A stretch of DNA of 64,000 nucleotides from Deinococcales bacterium (GCA_025352125.1 JANXTZ010000013.1:62001-126000), one strand, 5' to 3'; positions 43,753 through 52,660 are shown, counted from the stretch's first letter. Made by a program: numbers and translations. The notes: generated from the sequence alone by a model not told the origin.

Positions 43753-44922
43753 TTAAATAATTGCGGCGAGTTGCTGTTCTTCTTCTGCCAAAATCAAGGC
43801 TTCCTCTCGAGCGGCAACGTTTTTGGGCACTGGTATTTTGGCTTCGTTGTAGGCGTTGTGAATCCAACCAAACGCAATGGCGCAGGCAATCAAACTCGAG
43901 CCGCCAATGCTCATCATGGGCAGTGCCATGCCGGTGTTGGGCAGTTTATCGAGCACCACGCCGAGGTTGACGATGGCTTGCCCGACCAGCATGATGGTCG
44001 CGCCAGAGGCGAGAATCGCGCTGCCGTGGCGTTCAGAGGGGATGTAGGCTTGACCCCAGTAACCGCTCGAGACGAGGCTTGCACCGCGCAATCCGAGCAC
44101 CAGAATTGCGCCGAAGGCGGCAATCACGACGCTGACGCCGAGCAGACCTGAAGCCCAGGCGACGGGAACAATAATAAAGTCGGTGGTTTTGGCAGGAACG
44201 CGGTGTGGCAGTGGTGCATCGGGTCCGTGTCCCCAGAATCCAGCCTTGGCTAAAACTTTGGTGGCTTGAAGGTTTTGAAAGTTCATACCCGTTTTGTCTT
44301 GCGTCCCGTTGACCGTGTTTTGAAAACCTTGAATGCGATCTGCGACATAAGGATTTTTGGACAGGTACAACGAACCTGCGGGTACGGTGATGGCTGCTGC
44401 CAAGATGACGATGCTGGCAATCCGAAAGCCGCCAACGCCAGCCGTGAACATCACACTTAAAGCCAGCAAGAAAATAAAGGCGGCTGCTGAGGTGCTGGGT
44501 GCAATCAAGACCAGCAAGGCGGTAATACCAATGACCGCAACCGGTCCCGCAAGTTTATAACCCGTGCCACGGCGAATAAAAAAAGATGCCAGGTAAGCAA
44601 TGAGTGCGAGTTTGGCAAATTCTGAGGCTTGAAGTTGAAAGAAACCCAAGTCAATCCAGCGTTTGACACCAGCGATACGATCACCAAAGAAGAACGTGCC
44701 CGCCAAACCCAGCACCGTCAACAACCAGAACCCCCATCCGAAACGCACCGAGATTCTCGAGTGAAATTGGGTCACAACCCAGGTGATGCCGAGGGAAACC
44801 ACGCCGAGGATGACGTGCCGCGTGAGTTCTGAAGGTGAGGCGGTGGCGACGCCCAACCAGCCCAACGCCAGCAGGGTCAGTTGGGTCAGGAGCAGCACGG
44901 GATTGAGGGGTTTGAATTTCAT
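43753..44922 (-). CDS. ftsW: FtsW peptidoglycan glycosyltransferase (SEDS)
   Basis: This 389-residue SEDS protein with about ten membrane helices polymerises lipid II at the septum together with the PBP encoded upstream. Motifs: RWIDLGFFQLQASEFAKLALI, GHGPDAPLPHRVPAKTTDFIIVPVAWASGLLG in pieces, and LPNTGMALPMMSIGGSSL near the C-terminus. RodA is excluded by its dcw position. The ATG overlaps the murD stop by 4 nt. Confidence 0.94.
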   Translation of the reverse strand: MKFKPLNPVLLLTQLTLLALGWLGVATASPSELTRHVILGVVSLGITWVVTQFHSRISVRFGWGFWLLTVLGLAGTFFFGDRIAGVKRWIDLGFFQLQASEFAKLALIAYLASFFIRRGTGYKLAGPVAVIGITALLVLIAPSTSAAAFIFLLALSVMFTAGVGGFRIASIVILAAAITVPAGSLYLSKNPYVADRIQGFQNTVNGTQDKTGMNFQNLQATKVLAKAGFWGHGPDAPLPHRVPAKTTDFIIVPVAWASGLLGVSVVIAAFGAILVLGLRGASLVSSGYWGQAYIPSERHGSAILASGATIMLVGQAIVNLGVVLDKLPNTGMALPMMSIGGSSLIACAIAFGWIHNAYNEAKIPVPKNVAAREEALILAEEEQQLAAII

Positions 44923-46280
44923 GGCGCTCCTCTGTTTTTTGGTGCACTGGGTTGTGGGCTTCTGAACTCGAGTTTTTTGACGGCGGATTTAAACGCGGCA
45001 CCCCTGGCTTTGTAATTTGGGAATAAATCAAAACTTGTGCCGAGCGGCGCGAGCAAGACCGATCCGCCCTGTGCCAGATCAAAACCAATATTGACGGCTT
45101 TCTCCAAAGCCTTTTCGCCGTCTTTCTCGAGGCTGAGATCAACGATTTTGACGCCAGCGCTTTTAAAGTATTCGGCGTAAATCATGCCCGATTCGCCAAA
45201 CGCCAGAATCACGGCGACCTTGTGTTTGACAAGACTGAGCATCTTGGGCAGTTCGGATTGCTTTTCAAAAAGCCCGAGTTTATCTCGTCCGCCCATAATC
45301 CAGGCGATGGGCGCGGGAGCATTCTCGAGCGCGGCTTGCACGGCGAGGGTGCGGGTGGCGATGGAATCCTCGATAAAGCGCGTGCCATCAATGACGGCGA
45401 TGGTTTCAAATCGTCCACTGACGCCTTTAAACTCGAGCAAGGCTTTTTTGAGAACCTCAACGTTAACAGATTTTTGCAATTGCTCGAGGTATAAAAGCGT
45501 GGCTGTGACTGCCAAACGTGCATTCATTGGGTGAATGCCAACGGGCAGTTTGGAAAGCTCGAGCAAGGTTTTTGCAGTTAAATCCAGAATATCGCCAGAC
45601 TCGAGCACGCGCACAACATTGCCTCGGGTTTCACGACCCAGGACAATGCTGGCAGGAAACACCAGTGAATCCTCAGGTATTAAGTTCTGTGCGATTCGCC
45701 ATTTTGCCGCGTGATAACGCTCGAGGGAACCATGATCGGTGATGTGATCGACACCCAAATTGGTGATGACGGCAACGCTTGGGCGGTAGGTGTCGATGCG
45801 TTCCAGTTGAAAACTGCTCAGTTCAGTGACGGCAACCTCACAAGCATCCACAATCTCGAGCAGTGGTGGGTCAAAATTTCCACCCTCGAGCGCGTTGATG
45901 GATTGCGAACGTAAAAGGTGCGCGATGAGGGCGGTGGTTGAACCTTTGCCAGCCGTGCCAGTCACGCCGATGGTTGGGGTTGAGGTCGTGAGGTACGCCA
46001 GTTCAACCTCGCCAATCACGGGCAAACCAGCACCGCGCAGCATCTCGAGGTCAGGATTTTGCACCATCACACCAGGGGCAGCGACGACCAAATCAAAATC
46101 TTTTGGCTCGAGCGTGTTAACTCGAGGGAAGCCGTGATTGACCGCCTCGAGTTCGCCGTCGGGGTTGGGTTTGGCATCAAACCACGCGCCAGACCAAGCC
46201 AGTTTTTTCAAGTGTCGAATCACGCCCATGCCAGAGCGTCCAAGTCCGTAAACCAGCACTTTTTGAGAATCAGTCTTCAT
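44919..46280 (-). CDS. murD: UDP-MurNAc-L-alanine--D-glutamate ligase
   Basis: This 453-residue Mur ligase adds D-Glu to UDP-MurNAc-Ala. Motifs: VYGLGRSGMGVIRHLKK, the P-loop GVTGTAGKGSTTALIAHLL, ELSSFQLERI, NLGVDHITDHGS and IMGGRDK. The start at 46280 overlaps the mraY stop by ATGA. In place of the usual GTNGKTT the P-loop reads GTAGKGSTT, an unusual but functional-looking variant (GxxGKGS/T). Confidence 0.95.
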   Translation of the reverse strand: MKTDSQKVLVYGLGRSGMGVIRHLKKLAWSGAWFDAKPNPDGELEAVNHGFPRVNTLEPKDFDLVVAAPGVMVQNPDLEMLRGAGLPVIGEVELAYLTTSTPTIGVTGTAGKGSTTALIAHLLRSQSINALEGGNFDPPLLEIVDACEVAVTELSSFQLERIDTYRPSVAVITNLGVDHITDHGSLERYHAAKWRIAQNLIPEDSLVFPASIVLGRETRGNVVRVLESGDILDLTAKTLLELSKLPVGIHPMNARLAVTATLLYLEQLQKSVNVEVLKKALLEFKGVSGRFETIAVIDGTRFIEDSIATRTLAVQAALENAPAPIAWIMGGRDKLGLFEKQSELPKMLSLVKHKVAVILAFGESGMIYAEYFKSAGVKIVDLSLEKDGEKALEKAVNIGFDLAQGGSVLLAPLGTSFDLFPNYKARGAAFKSAVKKLEFRSPQPSAPKNRGAP

Positions 46281-47203
46281 CGTGTCCCCGTTTTGATCGC
46301 CCAAGCCACGGCTGTCCCGACCAGCGTGACCATCCAAAAACGTGCGGCAACTCGAGTTTCTGCCCAACCAAGTTTTTCAAAATGATGGTGAATCGGGGTC
46401 ATCAAAAACACGCGTTTGCCCTCGCCGGTGCGGCGTTTGGTGTACTGAAAATAACTGACCTGAATAAAGACGCTCAAGACCTCGAGCACCGGAATGATCG
46501 CGGCGAGCGGCAGCATCCAGGTCCAACCCTGGGTGATGAAAACCCCCGCCACAATGCCGCCCAGCGCGTGAGAACCGGCATCGCCCATGAATATTTGCGC
46601 GGGTTTGGCGTTGAACCACAAGTAACCACCGAGTGCGCCGACGGTGATGCCCGCCAGCGGACTCGAGGATATTAATGGCACCAGCATGATGGCGACCACG
46701 CCAGCGCACTGCCCATCGATGCCGTCGGTGAAATTCACGGCGTTCACGGCGGCAATACAAATCAGGGTGTACGCAATAACATCCAGCCAGAACACGCCGA
46801 ACAGCGCAACATCCCCAGCAACAACATAACCAAACAATCCCGCCACCAGAATTTGCAACGGTAATTTTTCTCGGGCTTTCAGTCCACCTCGAGGTGCGCC
46901 GAGGAGTCTCGAGCGAACGATCAAGAAGTCGTCGGCGAAACCGATCAAACCCATGCCGAGACTCATTAGATAGGCTGCCCAGCCTTTGCGGTCGGTGTAG
47001 CCCGCCAGCCCGATCATGACCAGCCAGACCAGAAAAATAACCAGTGAAAACGGCACACCGCCCATGGTGGGCGTGCCGTCTTTGCTCAGATGCGTGGCGG
47101 GTCCGTCGCGGCGCACGGTTTGCCCCCAGCCACGACTTTTGGCGATCCCGACAAAACTGCCGACGGCAAACCAACTGAGTAGGGTGGCGATCACCACGCT
47201 CAT
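46277..47203 (-). CDS. mraY: Phospho-MurNAc-pentapeptide transferase
   Basis: This 308-residue membrane enzyme transfers phospho-MurNAc-pentapeptide to undecaprenyl phosphate, making lipid I. Motifs: HLSKDGTPTMGGV, IGFADDFLIV with the catalytic acidic pair, AVNFTDGIDGQCAGV, GDAGSHALGG and MTPIHHHFEKLGW. It is somewhat shorter than the E. coli enzyme (360). It overlaps murF and murD by 4 nt on either side. Confidence 0.97.
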   Translation of the reverse strand: MSVVIATLLSWFAVGSFVGIAKSRGWGQTVRRDGPATHLSKDGTPTMGGVPFSLVIFLVWLVMIGLAGYTDRKGWAAYLMSLGMGLIGFADDFLIVRSRLLGAPRGGLKAREKLPLQILVAGLFGYVVAGDVALFGVFWLDVIAYTLICIAAVNAVNFTDGIDGQCAGVVAIMLVPLISSSPLAGITVGALGGYLWFNAKPAQIFMGDAGSHALGGIVAGVFITQGWTWMLPLAAIIPVLEVLSVFIQVSYFQYTKRRTGEGKRVFLMTPIHHHFEKLGWAETRVAARFWMVTLVGTAVAWAIKTGTR

Positions 47204-48513
47204 TCCTGGACCTCGCCATTTAAAGTGCGAATCGCATCGACAATCAATTTCATCTTGACCGACAGCGAACCTTTGACCAGCACCGTATCCCCTGGTTTGA
47301 GGTGCGTTTCAATCTCGAGGGCTGCAACCCCAGCGTTTGGATAGGTTTTGGAGAGTGCGCCCGAACCTCGAGCCGCATCGGCGATATCGTCGGCATACAG
47401 TCCAACCCCAATCACCAACTTGGCAATTGATCCCGCTCGAGCACCAATTTGGGCGTGAAGTTCTGGAGAGGTTTCACCCAGTTCGCGCATGTCCCCCAAA
47501 ATCGCGACTTTGCGCCCTGGTTGACGTTTGAGGGTGTCGAGGCTGGCGTTGACGCTCAACGGATTGGCGTTGTACGAATCGTCGATCAACTTAAATTGCA
47601 GTCCTTGTTCGATGCGCATTCGTGCGCCAGGAACTTCCACATTTTGAACCCGAGTAATGGCGTCGCTAAGCTCGAGTTTAAAATCTTTAGCGATAGCGAG
47701 AGCGCCCAGCGCGGCTTCAGCCACTTTTTCAGACGGATTGGGTATCACGACATTCAAGCCTTGAAAAGCAAAGCCGACGCTGGATGCTTTGAGTTTCAAA
47801 TCCGTGCCTTGAAAGGTTGCCTCAGCTTCAAAACCGTAACTCGGAATTCCTAGGTACAAGTGCGCACAGGAGCTTGAAACCAAGCCTTTTCGCCCCACCA
47901 GAATCCTGCCTTTTTCAAAAGCGATTTGCTCCAGGCTGCCAAAAAACTCGAGGTGCGCCGCGCCGACGCTGGTAATCACGCCCAGGTCGGGTGCGGTCAG
48001 GTTGACCAGTTCATCCATTTCACCAACCCTGTCAATGCCAAGCTCGAGCACGTGCCGAGCGTTTGGCGTGACGCTCGAGAGCAGGTAACAGGCAATCGCG
48101 TTCAAGGTGTTGTAAACATTGCTCTGGCAACCCAGCGCCGCCGCGACATATGAACGCATGGTGGTTTTACCTGCCGAACCCGTCACGCCAATGATCGTCG
48201 CACCGCACTCGAGCCGCCAAGCCTGCGCCCAAGCCCGAAGCGCGGCGGTGGCGTTGGAAACCCGCACCGCTCGAGGAACGTCAAGATCGGTCAGGACGAA
48301 CGGTGCCCCCGCCTCGAGTGCCGCCTGAACGTAATTGTTGCCGTGCTCCGCCTCGCCAGAAAGAGCCGCAAACGCCGTGAATTCGTTGACCTTGCGCGAA
48401 TCCCAGGTGATCGCCGTCGCCGCTCGGGCATCGATCTGAACAACCACGCCAAAAGCCTCGAGCGCTGAAATCCAGTCTCGAGGCTCCAGTGGGTTGAGGT
48501 TTGATTCAATCAT
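47200..48513 (-). CDS. murF: UDP-MurNAc-tripeptide--D-Ala-D-Ala ligase
   Basis: This 437-residue Mur ligase finishes the stem pentapeptide. Motifs: TWDSRKVNEFTAFAALSG, the P-loop GVTGSAGKTTMRSYVAAAL, GIDRVGEMDELVNLTAPDLGVITSVG in pieces, DSYNANPLSVNASLDTL and ILGDMRELG. Its ATG overlaps the stop of a 24-codon upstream ORF by 4 nt, and a separate promoter lies before that ORF, so murF and everything downstream may be transcribed independently of mraZ. No murE is present in the cluster. Confidence 0.95.
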   Translation of the reverse strand: MIESNLNPLEPRDWISALEAFGVVVQIDARAATAITWDSRKVNEFTAFAALSGEAEHGNNYVQAALEAGAPFVLTDLDVPRAVRVSNATAALRAWAQAWRLECGATIIGVTGSAGKTTMRSYVAAALGCQSNVYNTLNAIACYLLSSVTPNARHVLELGIDRVGEMDELVNLTAPDLGVITSVGAAHLEFFGSLEQIAFEKGRILVGRKGLVSSSCAHLYLGIPSYGFEAEATFQGTDLKLKASSVGFAFQGLNVVIPNPSEKVAEAALGALAIAKDFKLELSDAITRVQNVEVPGARMRIEQGLQFKLIDDSYNANPLSVNASLDTLKRQPGRKVAILGDMRELGETSPELHAQIGARAGSIAKLVIGVGLYADDIADAARGSGALSKTYPNAGVAALEIETHLKPGDTVLVKGSLSVKMKLIVDAIRTLNGEVQE

Positions 48514-48584
48514 GCCGAACCTCGGGTGTGAAGCAGAATTTCGCGTTCTGTGAGTGAGTTGAGTGATTTGAGTAAAGAACGCAT
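48510..48584 (-). CDS. 24-residue upstream ORF coupled to murF
   Basis: The ORF reads MRSLLKSLNSLTEREILLHT plus RGSA, and its TGA overlaps the murF ATG (ATGA). A TACATT -10 hexamer ends 6 nt before its ATG, with TTGCGT 16 nt further upstream. The ORF therefore looks like a leaderless peptide whose translation carries ribosomes onto murF, which has no strong Shine-Dalgarno of its own. Five of its 24 codons are leucine codons. Confidence 0.6.
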   Translation of the reverse strand: MRSLLKSLNSLTEREILLHTRGSA

Positions 48585-48590
48585 CAGATC

Positions 48591-48618
48591 AATGTACCAG
48601 ATTGGAGCCACGACGCAA
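48591..48618 (-). promoter_or_regulatory. Internal promoter of the dcw cluster before murF
   Basis: On the minus strand TTGCGT (48613-48618) and TACATT (48591-48596) are separated by 16 nt and lie 6 nt upstream of the uORF ATG. The 150-nt ftsI-murF gap is exceptional in a cluster whose genes otherwise mostly overlap. Confidence 0.6.
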
Positions 48619-48663
48619 ATCTTCAAAAATCGGTGACATGCAACGGCGCAGCGCCCCTACGCT

Positions 48664-50169
48664 TTATCGGGTGCGGTGTGTCATCTTGTACATCGACGCC
48701 TTCAAACTGGCTTCTGTCGGCGTCATCTGCCAATAACTGCTTAGCTCGCGGGTAATGTCGGTAAAGGCTGGCAAACTGACTTGCGAACCGTGGTGCAATT
48801 TTCTGGGATGAAAGACTTCGACCAGCATGGTAACTTTGGGCTGATCCACTGGGAAAAAACCAGCAAACAACGCGCCGTAGACATCGCTCGAGATTCGACC
48901 ATTTTTGGTCCAGGTCTGTGCCGTGCCCGTTTTCCCTCCGAGCGGAAATCCTGGGACGATGCCAAACTTCAGACCGTCTTCCACAGAGGCTTGCAGCATC
49001 TCACGGGTTTGCTTGGCGGCGTTGCTCGAGACGACGCGGTAGGGTGCTTGCACTTTTTGCCCAGCCATGAGGGTTGGTGTAATCAAGATTCCGTCGTTGA
49101 CCAAAACACTGTAGGCTGTTGCCAAATGCAGCGCGGTGGTGCTGATACCCTGCCCGAAGCTGTAGTTGGCACGGTCAATCGGATGCCAGTCTTTCCAGGC
49201 ATGAAGTATCCCCGGCGTGCCCCAGTTGGTGTTCGACCAAACCTGCTGTCCAAAACCATACTTGTGCAAATAACCGTAAAACTGTTCGCTCGAGAGGCAT
49301 TCACTGAGTTTGCTGATGCCGACATTGCTCGAGTAGCGTAGCACGTCTTTTAACGTCAGGTCTGGTTTGTGATTGATGGCATCACCGATGGAAATGCCAG
49401 AAATCACACGGTGCATTGGGGCGTAGACGGCGGTCTCTGGGGTCGCACACCCCGAGTCGATCAGGGCGGCGGCAACCAGACCTTTCATGGTCGAACCAGG
49501 GTCCATGTAATCGCGCAGGGCGCGGTTGCTCCAGTTGCTTTTGTTTTTCACGCTGCGCCAGTTGTTCGGGTCAAAGTTGGGGTAATTTGCCATCGCCAAA
49601 ATACGGTTGGTTTTTGCCTCCAAGATCACAGCCGTTCCGGTGTCGCCCTGCTCGTTGCGAATCGCTTTCTCGAGCGCCGCCTCTGCCATCGCCTGAATCA
49701 CTGGGTCGATGGTCAACACCACGTCCTTGCCAGAGAGCAGTTGCTTGTGGGCGAACAGTTCGATGCCGTACAAGCCCTTGTCCTGATCGCCCGTAAAACC
49801 AATCAACCTCGATCCCAACTGATTTTGCGGGTAGGAGCGTTTGGTCTGAAAAACGGGTTCGGTTTTGGCTTTGCCGTTCCTGTCGAGCATGACCTGTCCT
49901 TGGTCGTTGGTCTGTTCGCGCTGGGAGGTCACAATATAACTTTCGGCGAGCACGGTTTTTTCGCCGCCCACACTGCTAAAGCCCAAAATTTTGCCGCGCA
50001 TGATGAGCGGCGCGTCCTCTGGCACAAACGGAATGCCCGCCGAACGCTGGGCAAAAAATACCGACCAGATTGCCAGCATTGGCGCAAGCACCACACCGAC
50101 CACCATCACCCGTTTTGAAACCTGTGAAGGTGTTTGAAATTCGTTCAATGCCGTCGTTTTTAACGCCAC
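48664..50169 (-). CDS. ftsI: Septal penicillin-binding protein FtsI (PBP3-like)
   Basis: This 501-residue class B PBP is the transpeptidase partner of FtsW. It has a short N-terminal tail, one membrane helix (about residues 18-40), a pedestal domain, and the transpeptidase domain with the active-site tetrad STMK in DPGSTMKGLVAAAL, SSN in YSSNVGISKLS and KTG in GGKTGTAQTW. It starts with GTG at 50169, 10 nt inside ftsL, behind a GGTGGAG site. No PASTA domains are present. Confidence 0.94.
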   Translation of the reverse strand: MALKTTALNEFQTPSQVSKRVMVVGVVLAPMLAIWSVFFAQRSAGIPFVPEDAPLIMRGKILGFSSVGGEKTVLAESYIVTSQREQTNDQGQVMLDRNGKAKTEPVFQTKRSYPQNQLGSRLIGFTGDQDKGLYGIELFAHKQLLSGKDVVLTIDPVIQAMAEAALEKAIRNEQGDTGTAVILEAKTNRILAMANYPNFDPNNWRSVKNKSNWSNRALRDYMDPGSTMKGLVAAALIDSGCATPETAVYAPMHRVISGISIGDAINHKPDLTLKDVLRYSSNVGISKLSECLSSEQFYGYLHKYGFGQQVWSNTNWGTPGILHAWKDWHPIDRANYSFGQGISTTALHLATAYSVLVNDGILITPTLMAGQKVQAPYRVVSSNAAKQTREMLQASVEDGLKFGIVPGFPLGGKTGTAQTWTKNGRISSDVYGALFAGFFPVDQPKVTMLVEVFHPRKLHHGSQVSLPAFTDITRELSSYWQMTPTEASLKASMYKMTHRTR

Positions 50170-50588
50170 AGCGTCTCCACCTTGACTTTTTGCACGGGTT
50201 TGGGCAATTCCTGAACGGCAGGCAATGGCTCGAGTTGTTTGAATAAAAAATTGCCACTGCTGTACGGAACCATGTCGTGCGCCACCGCCCAAGCCCGAAC
50301 CCGGGCGGGCGACTCGAGGCTGGAAATATCGCGGTGAAGTTGGGCACTTTGACGTTTGAGTTGACTGGTTTGGTCTTGCAAATCGCCCAGTTGTCGCGCA
50401 TGGCTGGCGGTGACAAATCGCACACCCGTTAACGCGATCAGCAATGCCACGTAGTAAAACGAGTAACGAATCACCCGTTCTTTCATCAAGCGCGATGGCG
50501 GCGACTGAACCGATTTTGACGCAACTTTTGATGAAACTCGAGCTTGGGTTTTGACTTCGGGTCGGCTGGTTTCGGCAATTAAACTCAT
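50160..50588 (-). CDS. ftsL: Cell division protein FtsL
   Basis: This 142-residue bitopic protein has a basic cytoplasmic region (about 40 residues), one membrane helix (YYVALLIALTGVRFVTA) and a coiled-coil-like segment (LGDLQDQTSQLKRQSAQLHRDISSLESPA), the FtsL layout. It bridges FtsQ and FtsI in the divisome. Sequence is weakly conserved, so the call rests on topology and its place between rsmH and ftsI. ATGA overlap with rsmH. Confidence 0.85.
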   Translation of the reverse strand: MSLIAETSRPEVKTQARVSSKVASKSVQSPPSRLMKERVIRYSFYYVALLIALTGVRFVTASHARQLGDLQDQTSQLKRQSAQLHRDISSLESPARVRAWAVAHDMVPYSSGNFLFKQLEPLPAVQELPKPVQKVKVETLWR

Positions 50589-51475
50589 ACGATCACCTCG
50601 AGATTCTTCTGAACACTCAATTTTTTTCCAACCCGCAACTTGGCACTTCTGGCTCGAGGATTGTGGGTGGTCTCCAATTCGCTGGCTTCAATGGGGCGTT
50701 TGGTCAACGCCTCAAAATCACTGTGGTCGCGCAAGAAATGCTTGACAATTCGGTCCTCGAGCGAATGAAAACTGATGACCGCCAAACGACCATCGGGATT
50801 CAAGACATTCGCTGCCGCCTTCAAGCCAGCCTCGAGCGCCCCGAGTTCGTCGTTGACGTAAATTCTTAACGCCTGAAAGGTGCGCCGCGCCGGATGAATG
50901 CCCCTGGCGTGACCACCTGGGTAGGCGCGTTTGATGATCTCGGCGAGTTGTTTGGTGGTTTGGATCGGGGCTTTGTCGCGGGCTTCAGAAATCCCCCGCG
51001 CAATGCGTCTCGAGTGGCGTTCCTCTCCGAATTCGTAAATGATTCTGGCTAAATCCTCAAAGACCATGTCATTCACAACATCGTATCCGCTCTCGCCCGC
51101 TTGGGACATGCGCATGTCGAGCGCGGCATCGGTGTGAAACGAAAACCCACGGTCCTGATCGTCGAGTTGAAAACTCGAGACGCCCAAATCCATCAGCACA
51201 CCATCCACCTTGCGACCTGTTAACAACACCTCGAGGTCACGAAAATTGCCTTCGATCACCTCGAGATTTGGGATGTTCGCGCTTCTGGCACGCTCGAGCG
51301 CGAACGGGTCCTGATCGACCCCGATCACCTTCGCGCCGCGCTCGAGCAGAAGGCGCGTGTGACCCGCACCGCCGAGCGTGGCGTCCAAAATTGTTTTTCC
51401 AGGCGCAGGTTGCAAGGCGTCCAGAACCTCGAGCGGCAGCACCGGCGCGTGTGAAAGTTCAGTGTTGATGCTCAT
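50585..51475 (-). CDS. rsmH: 16S rRNA m4C1402 methyltransferase RsmH (MraW)
   Basis: This 296-residue SAM enzyme methylates N4 of C1402 in 16S rRNA. Motifs: HAPVLPLEVLDAL, LDATLGGAGHTRLLLERGA, GVLMDLGVSSFQLDDQDRGFSF, ALRIYVNDELGALEAGL and AVISFHSLEDRIVKHFL. The start at 51475 overlaps the mraZ stop by ATGA, so a longer reading from 51571 inside mraZ is rejected. Confidence 0.96.
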   Translation of the reverse strand: MSINTELSHAPVLPLEVLDALQPAPGKTILDATLGGAGHTRLLLERGAKVIGVDQDPFALERARSANIPNLEVIEGNFRDLEVLLTGRKVDGVLMDLGVSSFQLDDQDRGFSFHTDAALDMRMSQAGESGYDVVNDMVFEDLARIIYEFGEERHSRRIARGISEARDKAPIQTTKQLAEIIKRAYPGGHARGIHPARRTFQALRIYVNDELGALEAGLKAAANVLNPDGRLAVISFHSLEDRIVKHFLRDHSDFEALTKRPIEASELETTHNPRARSAKLRVGKKLSVQKNLEVIV

Positions 51476-51912
51476 CCGACCAGCCTCCGCAATGGTTCTG
51501 GAAGCGTGTCTTGTGCGGGTGGCATGGCTTGAATCTCGGCGATGCTGGCGGTCCAACGGTCGGTGTTCCAAACCTCAAGGCGCTTCGGTGCGCCCGCGAT
51601 CATGACCTCAGACTCGAGGTTGGCAAAGGTTCGCAAGGTGTTTGGCACGCTGGCACGACCTTGGTTGTCCAGGCGCACTTTGCTCGCGCCCGAATAGAAA
51701 AAACGCACCCAGGCGCGACCAGAATTGTCATTGAGCGGCAGATCGATCAATGCTTCTTCGATGCGTTTCCATTCGGCGCTCGGGAAAACGTACAAGCAAC
51801 CTTCCATGCCGCGCGTCAAGACCATGCCATCATCGAGAAAATCCCTAAAGGCGGGCGGAATGACCACCCGTCCTTTGTCATCGATTGTGTAAGGGTACTC
51901 TCCGAACGGCAT
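51472..51912 (-). CDS. mraZ: Transcriptional regulator MraZ
   Basis: This 146-residue protein has the two SpoVT/AbrB-like repeats of MraZ: PFGEYPYTIDDKGRVVIPPAFRDFL and SKVRLDNQGRASVPNTLRTFANLE, each with a DxxGR motif. It is the first gene of the dcw cluster. MraZ rings bind tandem GTGGG-type repeats in their own promoter and repress or activate the cluster; three such repeats lie 100-175 nt upstream here. Confidence 0.96.
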   Translation of the reverse strand: MPFGEYPYTIDDKGRVVIPPAFRDFLDDGMVLTRGMEGCLYVFPSAEWKRIEEALIDLPLNDNSGRAWVRFFYSGASKVRLDNQGRASVPNTLRTFANLESEVMIAGAPKRLEVWNTDRWTASIAEIQAMPPAQDTLPEPLRRLVG

Positions 51913-52012
51913 TTCCCACTCGCTCCCACCCGACTCATGGTATTTTCATTCACCAATTTGGGTTCTAAGCCCACAGCAAGGGCGTTTTTGATAGCAGTTA
52001 CTTTAGCACGGT

Positions 52013-52085
52013 ATCCCCACTTTTTACCACCCATCCCCACTTTTTCCCCCGAAACTTGCAAAACTTCAAACTTCAGCCCCACTTT
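52013..52085 (-). promoter_or_regulatory. Three candidate MraZ operator boxes
   Basis: On the minus strand AAAAAGTGGGGAT occurs at 52013-52025 and again at 52033-52045, exactly 20 nt apart, and AAAGTGGGGCT at 52075-52085, 42 nt further. Spacings are close to two and four helical turns. MraZ from E. coli and mollicutes recognises tandem TGGG or AAAGTGG repeats, so autoregulation is likely. The rest of 51913-52396 shows no gene, only promoters of mraZ and of the small ORF at 52397. Confidence 0.7.
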
Positions 52086-52396
52086 GCAACCAAAAATAAC
52101 CCGAGATTTTGAGACGACTGGAATAAACCTCGAGCAATTAACTCGAGTCAGGCATAAAACAGCAATCTGGTAAAGCAAACAAGGCAATTCGAGAAGTGCA
52201 ATAAGCCATTTGATTCAGAGCACCCTAAGCGAATCGGCAAATGTGCAACTGACAAGGAAAACCTAAACTCAATTCAAGAAAGGGGGTCGTGTTGAAAACC
52301 TCTTAACGCGCCCTCGGGTTTTGATAAAACGGACACTCGAGCGCCCAAAACAGACGACCAAATCCCACGCCTTCGCCGATTACCAAGGAGACCACC

Positions 52397-52552
52397 ATGT
52401 CCGCTGAACTTTATTTTGCCAAAGAACGCATTCAAAACATGCAAAGCCAAGCCCAAGTCGCACGCGAAATCCGTGCCGCGCAAAATCCAATTGCTCGAGT
52501 TTTCAAATTCAAACTCCCACGCTTTTTTAACCTTTCCCGCAAGAGCGCCTAA
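52397..52552 (+). CDS. 51-residue basic small protein
   Basis: This ORF starts MSAELYFAKERIQNMQSQAQ, continues with a helical VAREIRAAQNP and ends with a strongly basic FKLPRFFNLSRKSA-type tail. An AGGAG site sits 7 nt before the ATG, and an intrinsic terminator follows 78 nt after the stop, defining a single-gene unit divergent from mraZ. The family is not recognised; an amphipathic membrane- or nucleic-acid-binding peptide is plausible. Confidence 0.6.
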   Translation: MSAELYFAKERIQNMQSQAQVAREIRAAQNPIARVFKFKLPRFFNLSRKSA

Positions 52553-52630
52553 ACCAACCCAGCCCTTGCTTTGGCTCGAGTCGATGCGGACTCCTCCCTG
52601 CCCTTCACTCTGGTAGCCGAAGCTTTCTGA

Positions 52631-52660
52631 CCCGCCCCTTGATTCAGGGTGGGTTTTTTC
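52631..52660 (+). terminator. Intrinsic terminator
   Basis: ACCCGCCC (52631-52638) pairs with GGGTGGGT (52648-52655) with one wobble and a 9-nt loop, followed by a run of T. It closes the small ORF unit ahead of luxS. Confidence 0.8.

Noticed and set aside
46377-47219. A 280-codon minus-strand frame overlapping mraY
   Set aside because: Arg/His-rich out-of-frame shadow of mraY without recognisable motifs.
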